A DNA stretch of 64,000 nucleotides, taken from contig JAEXAI010000012.1 in NCBI GenBank assembly GCA_023394615.1, positions 124,001-188,000 on the forward strand, read 5' to 3'. A program made the translations under genes and the position numbers. Origin of the DNA: Actinomycetes bacterium (GTDB taxonomy: Bacteria; Actinomycetota; Coriobacteriia; Coriobacteriales; Eggerthellaceae). Below are positions 35,606 through 43,013 of the stretch, in pieces; the stretch's first letter is position 1; the number at the start of each line of letters is the position of its first letter. The notes below the pieces were generated by a model. It was not told the origin of the DNA. It searched no databases and saw only the letters and a list, made by a program, of their open reading frames with translations.

Positions 35606-36190
35606 CTATGCTTCGATCTTCCTCTTGATCGTGATGGCGGGATCGTCTATGACGCATCGCTCCACACACCAGCCGCAGCCAGTGCATTTTTCGCTGTTGA
35701 TGATTGGCGCGAATATCGCATGGATCGCATCGCCTTCGCGGCGTCGGTAATCAATGGTGATGGCTTGATCTATCAGGGGACATGCCCGGTAGCATACCTC
35801 GCATCTCATACCTTGGAATGCAATGCAGGTATCTTCGTTTATGACCGCGCAACCCATGTGCACATCGCTTCTATCCGCAACGTCGCGCAGGGCCCCGCTC
35901 GGGCATGCCGCCACACAGGGGAAATCCTCGCACATGCGGCAGGCTTTATCACGTACGTTGAGATAGGGTGTTCCACTCGATATTTCCGTGAAATCGCTGA
36001 CTGCGCGAATCGCACGGTACGGGCATGCCTCGATGCACTTTCCACATCGAATGCACCTCGCCGTGAAATCGGATTCGTCTTTCGCTCCAGGCGGCCTAAT
36101 CAAATCGTCAGCTTGATTGGTTGCATACATGAGCGTTTGAACACCCACAGCGCCACCAGCTAGAACCTTCGCAATAGTGCCAAGACTCAT
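35606..36190 (-). CDS. napG: NapG-like ferredoxin-type protein
   Basis: Electron-transfer protein with four cysteine clusters for 4Fe-4S centres (CIRCGKCIEACP; CRMCEDFPCVAACP; CIAFQGMRCEVCYRACP; CTGCGWCVERC) and the NapG landmark RPPGAKDESDF. The preferred ATG at 36190 has GGGAGG 4 nt upstream (194 residues). The N-terminus is hydrophobic (TIAKVLAGGAVGVQTLMYA) but has no twin arginine, and an in-frame stop upstream rules out a hidden Tat signal. First gene of the nap operon. Confidence 0.88.
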   Translation of the reverse strand: MSLGTIAKVLAGGAVGVQTLMYATNQADDLIRPPGAKDESDFTARCIRCGKCIEACPYRAIRAVSDFTEISSGTPYLNVRDKACRMCEDFPCVAACPSGALRDVADRSDVHMGCAVINEDTCIAFQGMRCEVCYRACPLIDQAITIDYRRREGDAIHAIFAPIINSEKCTGCGWCVERCVIDDPAITIKRKIEA

Positions 36191-36300
36191 ACGCCCTCCC
36201 TCTTCCATTGTTTTCCCATCAAACGCATCAGGAATCTTTCGGAGGCTCCCTCAGTTTCCGCCCTCCGAAAGTCATGCATCCATCAGACGCGTTAATGAGA

Positions 36301-36345
36301 ATAATACGGAGCGCGATGCAGGTATACAATAGGGATTGTCCCTAT
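36301..36345 (-). promoter_or_regulatory. nap promoter with dyad at activator position
   Basis: On the minus strand -35 TTGTAT (36329-36324), 17-nt spacer, -10 TATTAT (36306-36301). A perfect inverted repeat ATAGGGA-CAA-TCCCTAT (36345-36329) abuts the -35, centred about 43 bp upstream of the predicted transcript start, where class II CRP/FNR activators bind. The sequence is not an FNR or Crp consensus. Confidence 0.6.
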
Positions 36346-36426
36346 AATTGTATGTTACTTGAGAAGTTATTTGGGGATAGTACGTATAGTGCGCATCTCT
36401 TGAAGAGAGCAGGATGTTACAGGTAG

Positions 36427-36456
36427 GCCCTGCAGGATCCGGGGATCCTGCAGGGC
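36427..36456. repeat. 14-bp perfect inverted repeat hairpin
   Basis: GCCCTGCAGGATCC and its complement with only two or three bases between them. No T-run on either side, so it is not a normal terminator; it lies 17 bp after the adenine deaminase stop. Confidence 0.6.
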
Positions 36457-36472
36457 AGTAGAAACGCTTTGG

Positions 36473-38281
36473 TTATTGCGCCGCCAACAACGTAGCGAAT
36501 TGGAAGGTTGTGCAATCCACAAGGCCACGATCTGTCAGCCGCAACTCGGGTAGGCAAGCCAGCGGAATCAAGGCCATCGTCATAAACGGAGAGGGCATTG
36601 CACACCCAATAGAAGCCCATGCATTTTCCATTGCGTGAACTTTTGCGCTCATCTCCTCGGCGCTCTTGTCATCCATCAAACCGGCAATCGGCAGCTCGAC
36701 CAATCCCAATATCTCGCCGTCGCTCACCACCACCATGCCTCCCCCGCATTCGATAAGGGTGTTCGCAGCCAATGACATATCGTCGTCATTGGTACCCAGC
36801 ACCAAAAGGTTATGAGCATCGTGGGCAACCGTTGATGCCATGGCGCCCTTCTTTATGCCGAACCCCTTGGTAAAACCGTAGCCGAACTTGCCCGTTTCGT
36901 GATGGCGTTCAAACACGAAGGTCTTCAGCACATCTTGGGATACATCCGATTCAAGATTGCCGTTTACTACTGGCAGGTCAACGTGAGTTTCCAAAGTACC
37001 CACTTTACCCGGAATCACCTCGATTGCCCTGATATGGGCTTTCGTATTGGATGCGCCTTCCGGATTGGGGATTTTGAACGTATCGGGGGTAATGGCTTGT
37101 CCAATATGCATGGAATGAGTAGCCCAATCGGGAAGATCAAATGTCGGCACATCGAAAAGCGCTTGACCATCTTGCGCCACCATGTCACCATCTATGAGCA
37201 CGCGAGTAATATTCAGGTCTTCCAGGTTATCGATGAACACGATATCGGCGCATTTGCCCGGCGCTATCGAACCCAGATCTTGATCCATCTGGAAGCATTG
37301 GGCGCAGTTGATGGTGACCATCTGTATGGCGGTGATGGGATCCATCCCCAACCCGATTGCAGTGCGCACGATGTGGTCCAAGTGTCCATCGCGCACCAGA
37401 GTATGGGGATGGGTGTCGTCGCTTACCATCACGGCGAAGCGCGTATCGATGTCGTTTTCCAGTATGGCCGGAACCAACGTGGGAAGATCCTGCCAAGCCG
37501 ATCCGTAGCGCAACATGGCATACATCCCCAGCCGCATTTTCGCCAATACATCTTCCACGCGCGTTGATTCATGACAGCAGCGCACACCCGATGCAATATA
37601 GGCGTTCAATCCACGGTCGGTTTCCGGCATGGAATAATGCCCGGTTACGATCTTGCCGCTTTTCAGAGTTTCCGCCACTTCCCCATGGGCATGATCGGTA
37701 CCAGCAAGAATACCAGGGAAGTTCATCATCTCACCCAGACCGACAACGCTTGGCCATTGCATTGTGTCAGCAATATCCTGCGGCCCCACAAAGGAACCCG
37801 TATCTTCGAAACCAGGCACAGCCGGCACGCACGACGGAGTGGTAATCATAGCTTTCAAGGGCGTACGCTGGGCATCTTCATCCATCAGTTTCACGCCATC
37901 GAGCCCCAACACGTTGCATATTTCATGTGGGTCCATATATATTCCTACCGTGCCATGGGGAACCACGGCCGCAGCGTATTCCCCCACACCCATCATGGAT
38001 GACTCAACATGGATGTGTCCATCGAGAAAACCAGGAGCGATATAGGATCCTTGCGCATCGATAACCCGAGTGCTTTCGCCGATACAATGATCAGCTTGGC
38101 CCACGTAGGCAATACGGCCCTGAGTTATGGCAACGTCGATACCCTCTTGGATCTCCGCCGTGCACACATTCACCAGTTTGGCGTTTTGAATGACCGTATC
38201 GGCTTTTTTCTGCCCTTGGGCCACAGCGACGAGCATTTTCGAGCACTCCCAAAGCTGCTTTTTACAGAAGAGGTTGATCAT
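36473..38281 (-). CDS. ade: adenine deaminase
   Basis: Amidohydrolase converting adenine to hypoxanthine and ammonia for purine salvage. 602 residues, the normal length. Motifs: DGHIHVESSMMG (metal-binding HxH), EMMNFPG, GHYSMPE, VMVSDDTHPHTL and the C-terminal half with DAHNLLVLGTNDDDM and GGGMVVV. Start may be ATG 38281 (AAAGGA upstream) or ATG 38236 (GGGAG upstream, shorter by 15). A single-gene unit on the minus strand. Confidence 0.93.
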   Translation of the reverse strand: MINLFCKKQLWECSKMLVAVAQGQKKADTVIQNAKLVNVCTAEIQEGIDVAITQGRIAYVGQADHCIGESTRVIDAQGSYIAPGFLDGHIHVESSMMGVGEYAAAVVPHGTVGIYMDPHEICNVLGLDGVKLMDEDAQRTPLKAMITTPSCVPAVPGFEDTGSFVGPQDIADTMQWPSVVGLGEMMNFPGILAGTDHAHGEVAETLKSGKIVTGHYSMPETDRGLNAYIASGVRCCHESTRVEDVLAKMRLGMYAMLRYGSAWQDLPTLVPAILENDIDTRFAVMVSDDTHPHTLVRDGHLDHIVRTAIGLGMDPITAIQMVTINCAQCFQMDQDLGSIAPGKCADIVFIDNLEDLNITRVLIDGDMVAQDGQALFDVPTFDLPDWATHSMHIGQAITPDTFKIPNPEGASNTKAHIRAIEVIPGKVGTLETHVDLPVVNGNLESDVSQDVLKTFVFERHHETGKFGYGFTKGFGIKKGAMASTVAHDAHNLLVLGTNDDDMSLAANTLIECGGGMVVVSDGEILGLVELPIAGLMDDKSAEEMSAKVHAMENAWASIGCAMPSPFMTMALIPLACLPELRLTDRGLVDCTTFQFATLLAAQ

Positions 38282-38473
38282 CGTTCGTCCTTTGCGTCAG
38301 TATCGGATACAGTATTGTCGCAGATGATATCACCGTCTATCGAATATTTCGATGGGCGCTACACACCTTTCACATGGCAAAACTTTTCACATGGGCGCAC
38401 TACTCCCCTCCCCAGCGCGCCCATACGCCCCTGTGCGATTCGTTGCGCGGGGGCGTATTAAGTGATGTCAGGC

Positions 38474-39058
38474 CTAATCAGCGATGATGACGTCATCAAG
38501 CAGATACTTCGGCACGTGATGCACGCCTTCCCCGTCGCGCCAATAGTCGAAGTTTTCCGCATCGAAGCTCAGCGGCTCCACGACCACTCGCTCTGCTGGC
38601 ACTCCAAACGCTATGACCAGCTCGATTGCATATTCTTGAGTATCAAGATCGATAGCGCGTGCAAGCTGCTCCTTTTGAAAGCTTTTGAACATACATGATC
38701 CGAAGCCGTCATCTTGCGCAGCCAGCTTTATACTCTGCGCGGCAATGCCCACATCGATAGGCGTGAGCGCATTGGCGTCTTTCGAGCAGATGATCAAATA
38801 AGCACACGGTCGTTCGCCTTGCGCAGGACCGGCCCATTCAGGAAGCGCGGCAGCCCACTTAAGCGTTGGAAATACACGATTGCACTTTTGCTTTCCGCTT
38901 ACGATAACGTAGCGCAATGGCTGCCTGTTCTGTGCGCTCGGCGACAGCCGCGCGCAATCTACCCATGTGCGCAAACTCGTTTCAGGTATTGGAACGCCCT
39001 CGTCGAAGCGGCGATACGTGCGTGCTCGTACTACCAAGTCCAAAAATTTCCCGTTCAT
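38474..39058 (-). CDS. nitroreductase family protein
   Basis: FMN-dependent NAD(P)H oxidoreductase, 194 residues. Typical N-terminal RTYRRFDEGVPIPE and RLSPSAQNRQPLRYVI (FMN phosphate contact), a DVGIAAQSIKLAAQDDGFGSC segment and C-terminal AFGVPAERVV. The ATG at 39058 is 8 nt after AGGAG; an ATG 9 bp upstream is too close to it. Physiological substrate unknown. It ends 192 bp before the adenine deaminase start. Confidence 0.88.
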   Translation of the reverse strand: MNGKFLDLVVRARTYRRFDEGVPIPETSLRTWVDCARLSPSAQNRQPLRYVIVSGKQKCNRVFPTLKWAAALPEWAGPAQGERPCAYLIICSKDANALTPIDVGIAAQSIKLAAQDDGFGSCMFKSFQKEQLARAIDLDTQEYAIELVIAFGVPAERVVVEPLSFDAENFDYWRDGEGVHHVPKYLLDDVIIAD

Positions 39059-39188
39059 GCCATGCACTCCTTTTCACAACCACTCTTCTCTGTGACGCCC
39101 AGCATATCACTGCCCGAAACGTCATCACAGGCGAAATAGCCGCAGTGTCACTTCGCCCGCATTCTATAGTTTAGCCAAATCAGCAAGT

Positions 39189-39239
39189 ACTCGAACCCCG
39201 GACTTTGGGATTAAGAGTCCCCTGCTCTACCAATTAAGC
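39189..39239 (-). pseudogene. 51-bp tRNA-Lys fragment
   Basis: Matches the intact tRNA-Lys (40066-40141) at 49 of 51 positions, from the D-arm (GCTTAATTGG) through the CTT anticodon into the T-loop. Both acceptor strands and the 3' side of the T-stem are absent or unpaired, so it cannot fold as a tRNA. It bounds a toxin-antitoxin pair on the side opposite to the intact gene. Confidence 0.85.
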
Positions 39240-39315
39240 AAGAGCAGTCTCTTGCATCTTTCCAAAGCAGCGAGTATCCTACAAGATACACCTTCAGCAA
39301 AAGGATGCCGTTGAT

Positions 39316-39621
39316 ATGATTATCCTCAAAACAAAGGAATACGATGGCTGGTTCCGACGGCTAAAAGACAAAGCAGCCAAGGCAAAGATCAATGCGAGGT
39401 TGCGTCGTATCGAATTGACTGGTGAGATTATCGGCGACAGTAAGATGATTGGCGATAAGGTTATTGAGCTGCGTTTCAACACAGGGCCAGGATATCGGGT
39501 GTATGCGACGAGCGAGAAAGACAAATTGATCATTCTTCTTATCGGCGGCGACAAGTCGTCGCAAATAGCAGACATCGCTAAGGCGAAACACATAGCCAAA
39601 GAATGGAGATCGGAAAAATGA
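39316..39621 (+). CDS. RelE/HigB-type toxin (addiction module killer protein, HI1419-like)
   Basis: 101-residue basic protein of the RelE/ParE fold, HI1419-type (phage-derived Gp49-like): TKEYDGWFRRLKDKAAKAKI, a central RFNTGPGYRVYAT and LIILLIGGDKSSQ, then a Lys-rich C-terminus. Such toxins are ribosome-dependent mRNA endonucleases; this activity is inferred from the family. It is upstream of, and overlaps by 4 bp, the antitoxin gene, the toxin-first order of this subfamily. The preceding region holds the tRNA-Lys fragment. Confidence 0.9.
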   Translation: MIILKTKEYDGWFRRLKDKAAKAKINARLRRIELTGEIIGDSKMIGDKVIELRFNTGPGYRVYATSEKDKLIILLIGGDKSSQIADIAKAKHIAKEWRSEK

Positions 39622-39938
39622 GCATCGAGACAAGCAGATGGGACGCAAGCGAATACCTCGAGACAGAAGAAGATGTCTCGGCATACCTCAACGCAATAGT
39701 CGAAGAGGATGATCCCTCCCTTCTCCAGGCGGCATTAGGCGACGTCGCCAAAGCCAGAGGAATGAGTGACATCGCCAAAGATGCGGGCGTAGGTCGGGAA
39801 AGCCTCTACAAATCGCTCAGCACGTCGGGTAATCCTTCTTTTCAGACTATTTCTAGAGTATCTAAGGCCCTTGGTTTGAAGATGACCTTCGAACCGGCTG
39901 ATACCGATACAAAACGAGACACGGCCATCGAAGCATAA
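39618..39938 (+). CDS. HTH antitoxin of the addiction module (HI1420-like)
   Basis: 106-residue DNA-binding antitoxin: SRWDASEYLETEEDVSAYL for toxin contact, then an HTH (MSDIAKDAGVGRESLYKSLS, NPSFQTISRVSKALGLKM) as in the HI1420 family. The ATGA overlap with the toxin stop sets the start at 39618, although a frame from 39603 is open. Expected to repress the operon with the toxin as co-repressor. Confidence 0.9.
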   Translation: MSIETSRWDASEYLETEEDVSAYLNAIVEEDDPSLLQAALGDVAKARGMSDIAKDAGVGRESLYKSLSTSGNPSFQTISRVSKALGLKMTFEPADTDTKRDTAIEA

Positions 39939-40018
39939 ACAGCACATGGACGGTTGCGCATGTGCCAAACGAACCAGTTCTTTGACACGCTCTAGAATAC
40001 ATGCGAACGTTTGCACAT

Positions 40019-40055
40019 AAAAAAACAGGCCACAAGCAAAACAGCTTATGACCTG
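40019..40055 (-). terminator. intrinsic terminator after tRNA-Lys
   Basis: Minus-strand stem of 12 bp (CAGGTCATAAGC / GCTTGTGGCCTG), loop TGTTTT, then seven T. Ends the tRNA-His/tRNA-Lys transcript and shields the toxin-antitoxin genes. Confidence 0.85.
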
Positions 40056-40065
40056 CGATAATTCG

Positions 40066-40141
40066 TGGTGGATCGTCGGGGACTCGAACCCCGGACCTTG
40101 GGATTAAGAGTCCCCTGCTCTACCAACTAAGCTAACGATCC
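40066..40141 (-). tRNA. tRNA-Lys (CTT)
   Basis: 76-nt cloverleaf with acceptor GGATCGT/ACGATCC, anticodon arm GGGACTCTTAATCCC (CTT), T-arm CGGGGTTCGAGTCCCCG and encoded CCA. Parent of the fragment at 39189-39239. Confidence 0.95.
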
Positions 40142-40227
40142 GAATAAAATCCTATATGCAATTTTAGCGCGACGGCTATTTTAAACCAACCGCTACTTCC
40201 TCGCAAGAGGCTTCATCAAAAGCGCGC

Positions 40228-40305
40228 TGGGGTGGATAATCGGACTCGAACCGACGACCTCCAGAGCCACAATCTGGCGTTCTAGCCAACTGAACTATAT
40301 CCACC
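40228..40305 (-). tRNA. tRNA-His (GTG)
   Basis: Anticodon arm CCAGATTGTGGCTCTGG gives GTG; acceptor GTGGATA/TATCCAC with the His-specific extra G at position -1 (40305) facing C73, and encoded CCA. 86 bp upstream of tRNA-Lys on the same strand. Confidence 0.95.
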
Positions 40306-40389
40306 AAGCGCAAGGCGAAATTATACGGGAGTTATCGCTTGCTTGCAAGGAATACTTTGCCCATCTCTACCGGTCATCCACAATCGTCC

Positions 40390-42477
40390 CTATTTCGCTT
40401 TACCAACATGCTGCAGCAAAACGCGATAGAGCATCTGAGGGTCAATCGGTTTTGAAAGATGAGCATCCATCCCAGCATCTAAGCTCATCTGCGCATCTTC
40501 GTCGAACGCATTGGCGGACAGAGCGATTATCGCAATCCGCGGCACATCTTCACGCGGAAGTGCACGGATACCCTTTGCAGCTTCCAGCCCATCCATCACA
40601 GGCATACGAATATCCATGATGATGGCATCAAAGTGCCCCTCATCGGATGCGGCCACCATATCCATCGCCTGCTTGCCATCGCTTGCACACTCTGTGACAA
40701 TACCCGCCTTCTCAAGCAGGCGAACCACAATCATCTGGTTTATCGGCTGATCCTCCACCACCAAAACGCGCTTTCCCGAAAGCTGCACAAAAGCGCTTGA
40801 CGAGGCACTGGGCACAGAAGAGTCGAGGGCTTCTTCATCACAGACACCATCATCAGCAGCGCTACTGAAAGCGTGGGCATTGTCATCTTCGCTATCGCCG
40901 CCATCACCTTCACCACAAACGATGGGAATTACAGCAATCACGCAATCGCCGCCGCCAGGTGTGTGAACGCGCTTGATTGTGCCCTGCATTGCTGCAACCA
41001 GCTGTTTTGCGTGGGGCAAGCCGAATCCACTATCCGGGTATTCAAAAGCGTATAGAACACCCTCAGTATCGCTCGAGTCATCCTCTTTATTAGACAGCGC
41101 AGCCGTAGCCCTGCTCACGATACCAGGTGTCGCAGCTGGCCCGACCTCGACTACCACAACTACGTACTCCGAGTCAGACAGACCCATCGCAAAAGAGACC
41201 GTCTCCCCACTTGACGCAAAGCCGAACGCCCTATCCACCATTTCCAAACATACCTGCGTCAGCTTCGAATAATCCATCTGTGCCGAAACATTCTTGGGAA
41301 GCTCGTTGATAGCGCACCATAGAACCTGCTTGGGCCTGTCAATCGCAGGAACCATCCGACACACTGAATCGAAAAGGTCGTTCAAATCGCCGGACTTAGG
41401 CTCAAGCGGGGAAATTTGCTGTTCGCCTTTGGTGGCGCTCAGTATGTTCTCCACCAGATACAACAGGACTCCACCGGAATCTTTAATAGCTCGGAAGTAT
41501 TTCTTCTGCTGCATATCGCGCGCTTCGTCTTCCCCTAGAATCGAAAAACCGATAATCGCATTCAAGGGAGTTCGCATATGGTGGCTCATATTCGAAAGGA
41601 ATTGGCTTTTCGCCTCGTTTTGCGCCTTCAAAAGCGATATGCGGTAGGAATAGCCAACCAAAAGCGTCAGAAGCAGCCCGAGCGCAAAAACACTGAGTGA
41701 TAGTATCAGTGACTTGTACGGTGTGTTAGATTTTAAGGCCAACGTCCATACATGATGGGGAACTTGGATGTCGCTTTCAACTGCACCGCCCAGATCCATA
41801 GAAGCGTCGCCAGCCACAATCACCGTATCCCCGTTATCAGTTACGGTGCGAAGCTGGAAGTCATAACCTTGACTACCCAACTGATTGATGCCTTCCGCAT
41901 CCATCGTCTTTTCCAAATCGAGCACGATGACGGAAAAACCCCAGAAATACTCTTGCCCTTCTTCGTTGGTCAGGAAAATAGGATTGCGGGCAACACATCC
42001 GATTCCGCCTTGAGTCAGCTCATAGGGACCGGAAAGCGCGATACTGTGCGTATCCACAGCAAGCCAAGCATCCTGCGCACGATTGGGGTTGTTGAAAACG
42101 TTATTACCGAATGTCGGCTCATTTCCCTCGGTGGGATAGCAATAGAGCACGGTACCGCCCGGCAGGCATTGCACCGCACGCACCCCTATGTTCTGCTCAT
42201 AGATGCTCTGCGCAGCCGTCTCGAACTGCTCTTCGGTGATGTTGCCGCCCTCTATTTCCACAAGGGTTTTCAGCACGTCCGTTTGATGAAATACGCGATT
42301 CAGCAGCGATTCGATGCGCACGCTGTAGATAGTTTGAATATTCTCGATATCGTGCTGATTACTGTTTTCCTGAAAGAAATACACCCCGATGGCAAGCAGC
42401 AAAGACAGCACAACGCAAAAGACAATCACGCCTTTGCGCACGATGGACTGTTTCGGTTGGCGACTGTCCATTTCCAT
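40390..42477 (-). CDS. membrane hybrid histidine kinase with degenerate ATP-binding domain
   Basis: 695-residue sensor. Two membrane helices (about 14-35 and 255-280) enclose a CHASE-like extracytoplasmic domain (RAVQCLPGGTVLYCYP). The H-box NMSHHMRTPLNAII is intact. The ATPase domain is decayed: the N-box reads VCLEMVDRAFGFA where a QxxxNLLxNAxKFT is expected, and the G1 DxGxG is replaced by EVGPAATPG; only GFGLPHAKQLV remains of G2. A C-terminal receiver is intact (VEDQPINQM, phospho-Asp in IIMDIRMPVMDG, LSANAF, LSKPI). It may accept phosphate or act as a scaffold and not autophosphorylate. Single gene. Confidence 0.85.
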   Translation of the reverse strand: MEMDSRQPKQSIVRKGVIVFCVVLSLLLAIGVYFFQENSNQHDIENIQTIYSVRIESLLNRVFHQTDVLKTLVEIEGGNITEEQFETAAQSIYEQNIGVRAVQCLPGGTVLYCYPTEGNEPTFGNNVFNNPNRAQDAWLAVDTHSIALSGPYELTQGGIGCVARNPIFLTNEEGQEYFWGFSVIVLDLEKTMDAEGINQLGSQGYDFQLRTVTDNGDTVIVAGDASMDLGGAVESDIQVPHHVWTLALKSNTPYKSLILSLSVFALGLLLTLLVGYSYRISLLKAQNEAKSQFLSNMSHHMRTPLNAIIGFSILGEDEARDMQQKKYFRAIKDSGGVLLYLVENILSATKGEQQISPLEPKSGDLNDLFDSVCRMVPAIDRPKQVLWCAINELPKNVSAQMDYSKLTQVCLEMVDRAFGFASSGETVSFAMGLSDSEYVVVVVEVGPAATPGIVSRATAALSNKEDDSSDTEGVLYAFEYPDSGFGLPHAKQLVAAMQGTIKRVHTPGGGDCVIAVIPIVCGEGDGGDSEDDNAHAFSSAADDGVCDEEALDSSVPSASSSAFVQLSGKRVLVVEDQPINQMIVVRLLEKAGIVTECASDGKQAMDMVAASDEGHFDAIIMDIRMPVMDGLEAAKGIRALPREDVPRIAIIALSANAFDEDAQMSLDAGMDAHLSKPIDPQMLYRVLLQHVGKAK

Positions 42478-42827
42478 CTGTCCTAACGCTTGACCGCGAA
42501 ACGCTTCTCAAGGAACGGATTGGCAATTGTGCGCACATACTACAAAAGCGCAGTCACGTTCGCGGGCAATTTGCGGCTCCGTGGAGCATTTCTGTTTCTA
42601 TTCTAGCAGTTACGAGCTACCAGAAAGCGCATAGTTTGGCATTCGACGCTTCTCCAGTCAAACAAAGGAATGAAACTGTAAACATCCCGCCCATATCCCT
42701 CGCAGCAAGTTACGCGCCAAAGCTGAGATGACAACGATATACCGACTTTCGTAGCACAATTGCAAAAAAGCAAGACATTGCATTTATAATGGGAGAACAT
42801 CGTCGAAAACGAGAAAGGAAATGCACA
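42478..42827. other. 350-bp divergent intergenic region
   Basis: Between the hybrid kinase and the microprotein gene. A TATAAT at 42785-42790 with TTGCAA 19 nt upstream is a candidate promoter for the microprotein and the antiporter. No gene-like frame. Confidence 0.45.
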
Positions 42828-42983
42828 ATGGGTATTAAAGCAGGTTCAATGCTTGCCTGTACAGGGGATTACATCTTGCCGCTGGTCATCGCCATTATCG
42901 TTATCTTGGCAATAGCCATTACCATCATCGTGGTCGCCAAGAAGCACTCGAGCGCGAAAAACATGTCAAACAGGAAGCATTAA
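42828..42983 (+). CDS. 51-residue single-pass membrane microprotein
   Basis: MGIKAGSMLACTGDYILP followed by a 21-residue hydrophobic helix of Val/Ile/Ala and a basic tail (AKKHSSAKN). The ATG at 42828 follows AAAGGAA at 8 nt. The pattern TGD, Pro, hydrophobic helix, basic tail resembles the C-terminal sorting region of cell wall-anchored proteins in Coriobacteriia, but here it is free-standing. It precedes the antiporter by 30 bp and is probably co-transcribed. No known family recognised. Confidence 0.65.
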   Translation: MGIKAGSMLACTGDYILPLVIAIIVILAIAITIIVVAKKHSSAKNMSNRKH

Positions 42984-43013
42984 TGGCCGAGGCAGTCAGG
43001 CGGGCATAATCGT

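Noticed and set aside
36427..36456. Intrinsic terminator of adenine deaminase
   Set aside because: The stem is perfect but neither strand has a T-run; kept only as a hairpin.
39189..39239. A second functional tRNA-Lys
   Set aside because: Acceptor stem and 3' T-stem do not pair; it lacks a CCA end.
39180..40141. Prophage or integrative element at tRNA-Lys
   Set aside because: No integrase, phage or transfer gene is present; only the toxin-antitoxin pair lies between the repeats.
42603..42800. 65-codon Cys-rich minus-strand frame
   Set aside because: Overlaps the likely promoter of the microprotein and has no ribosome binding site.
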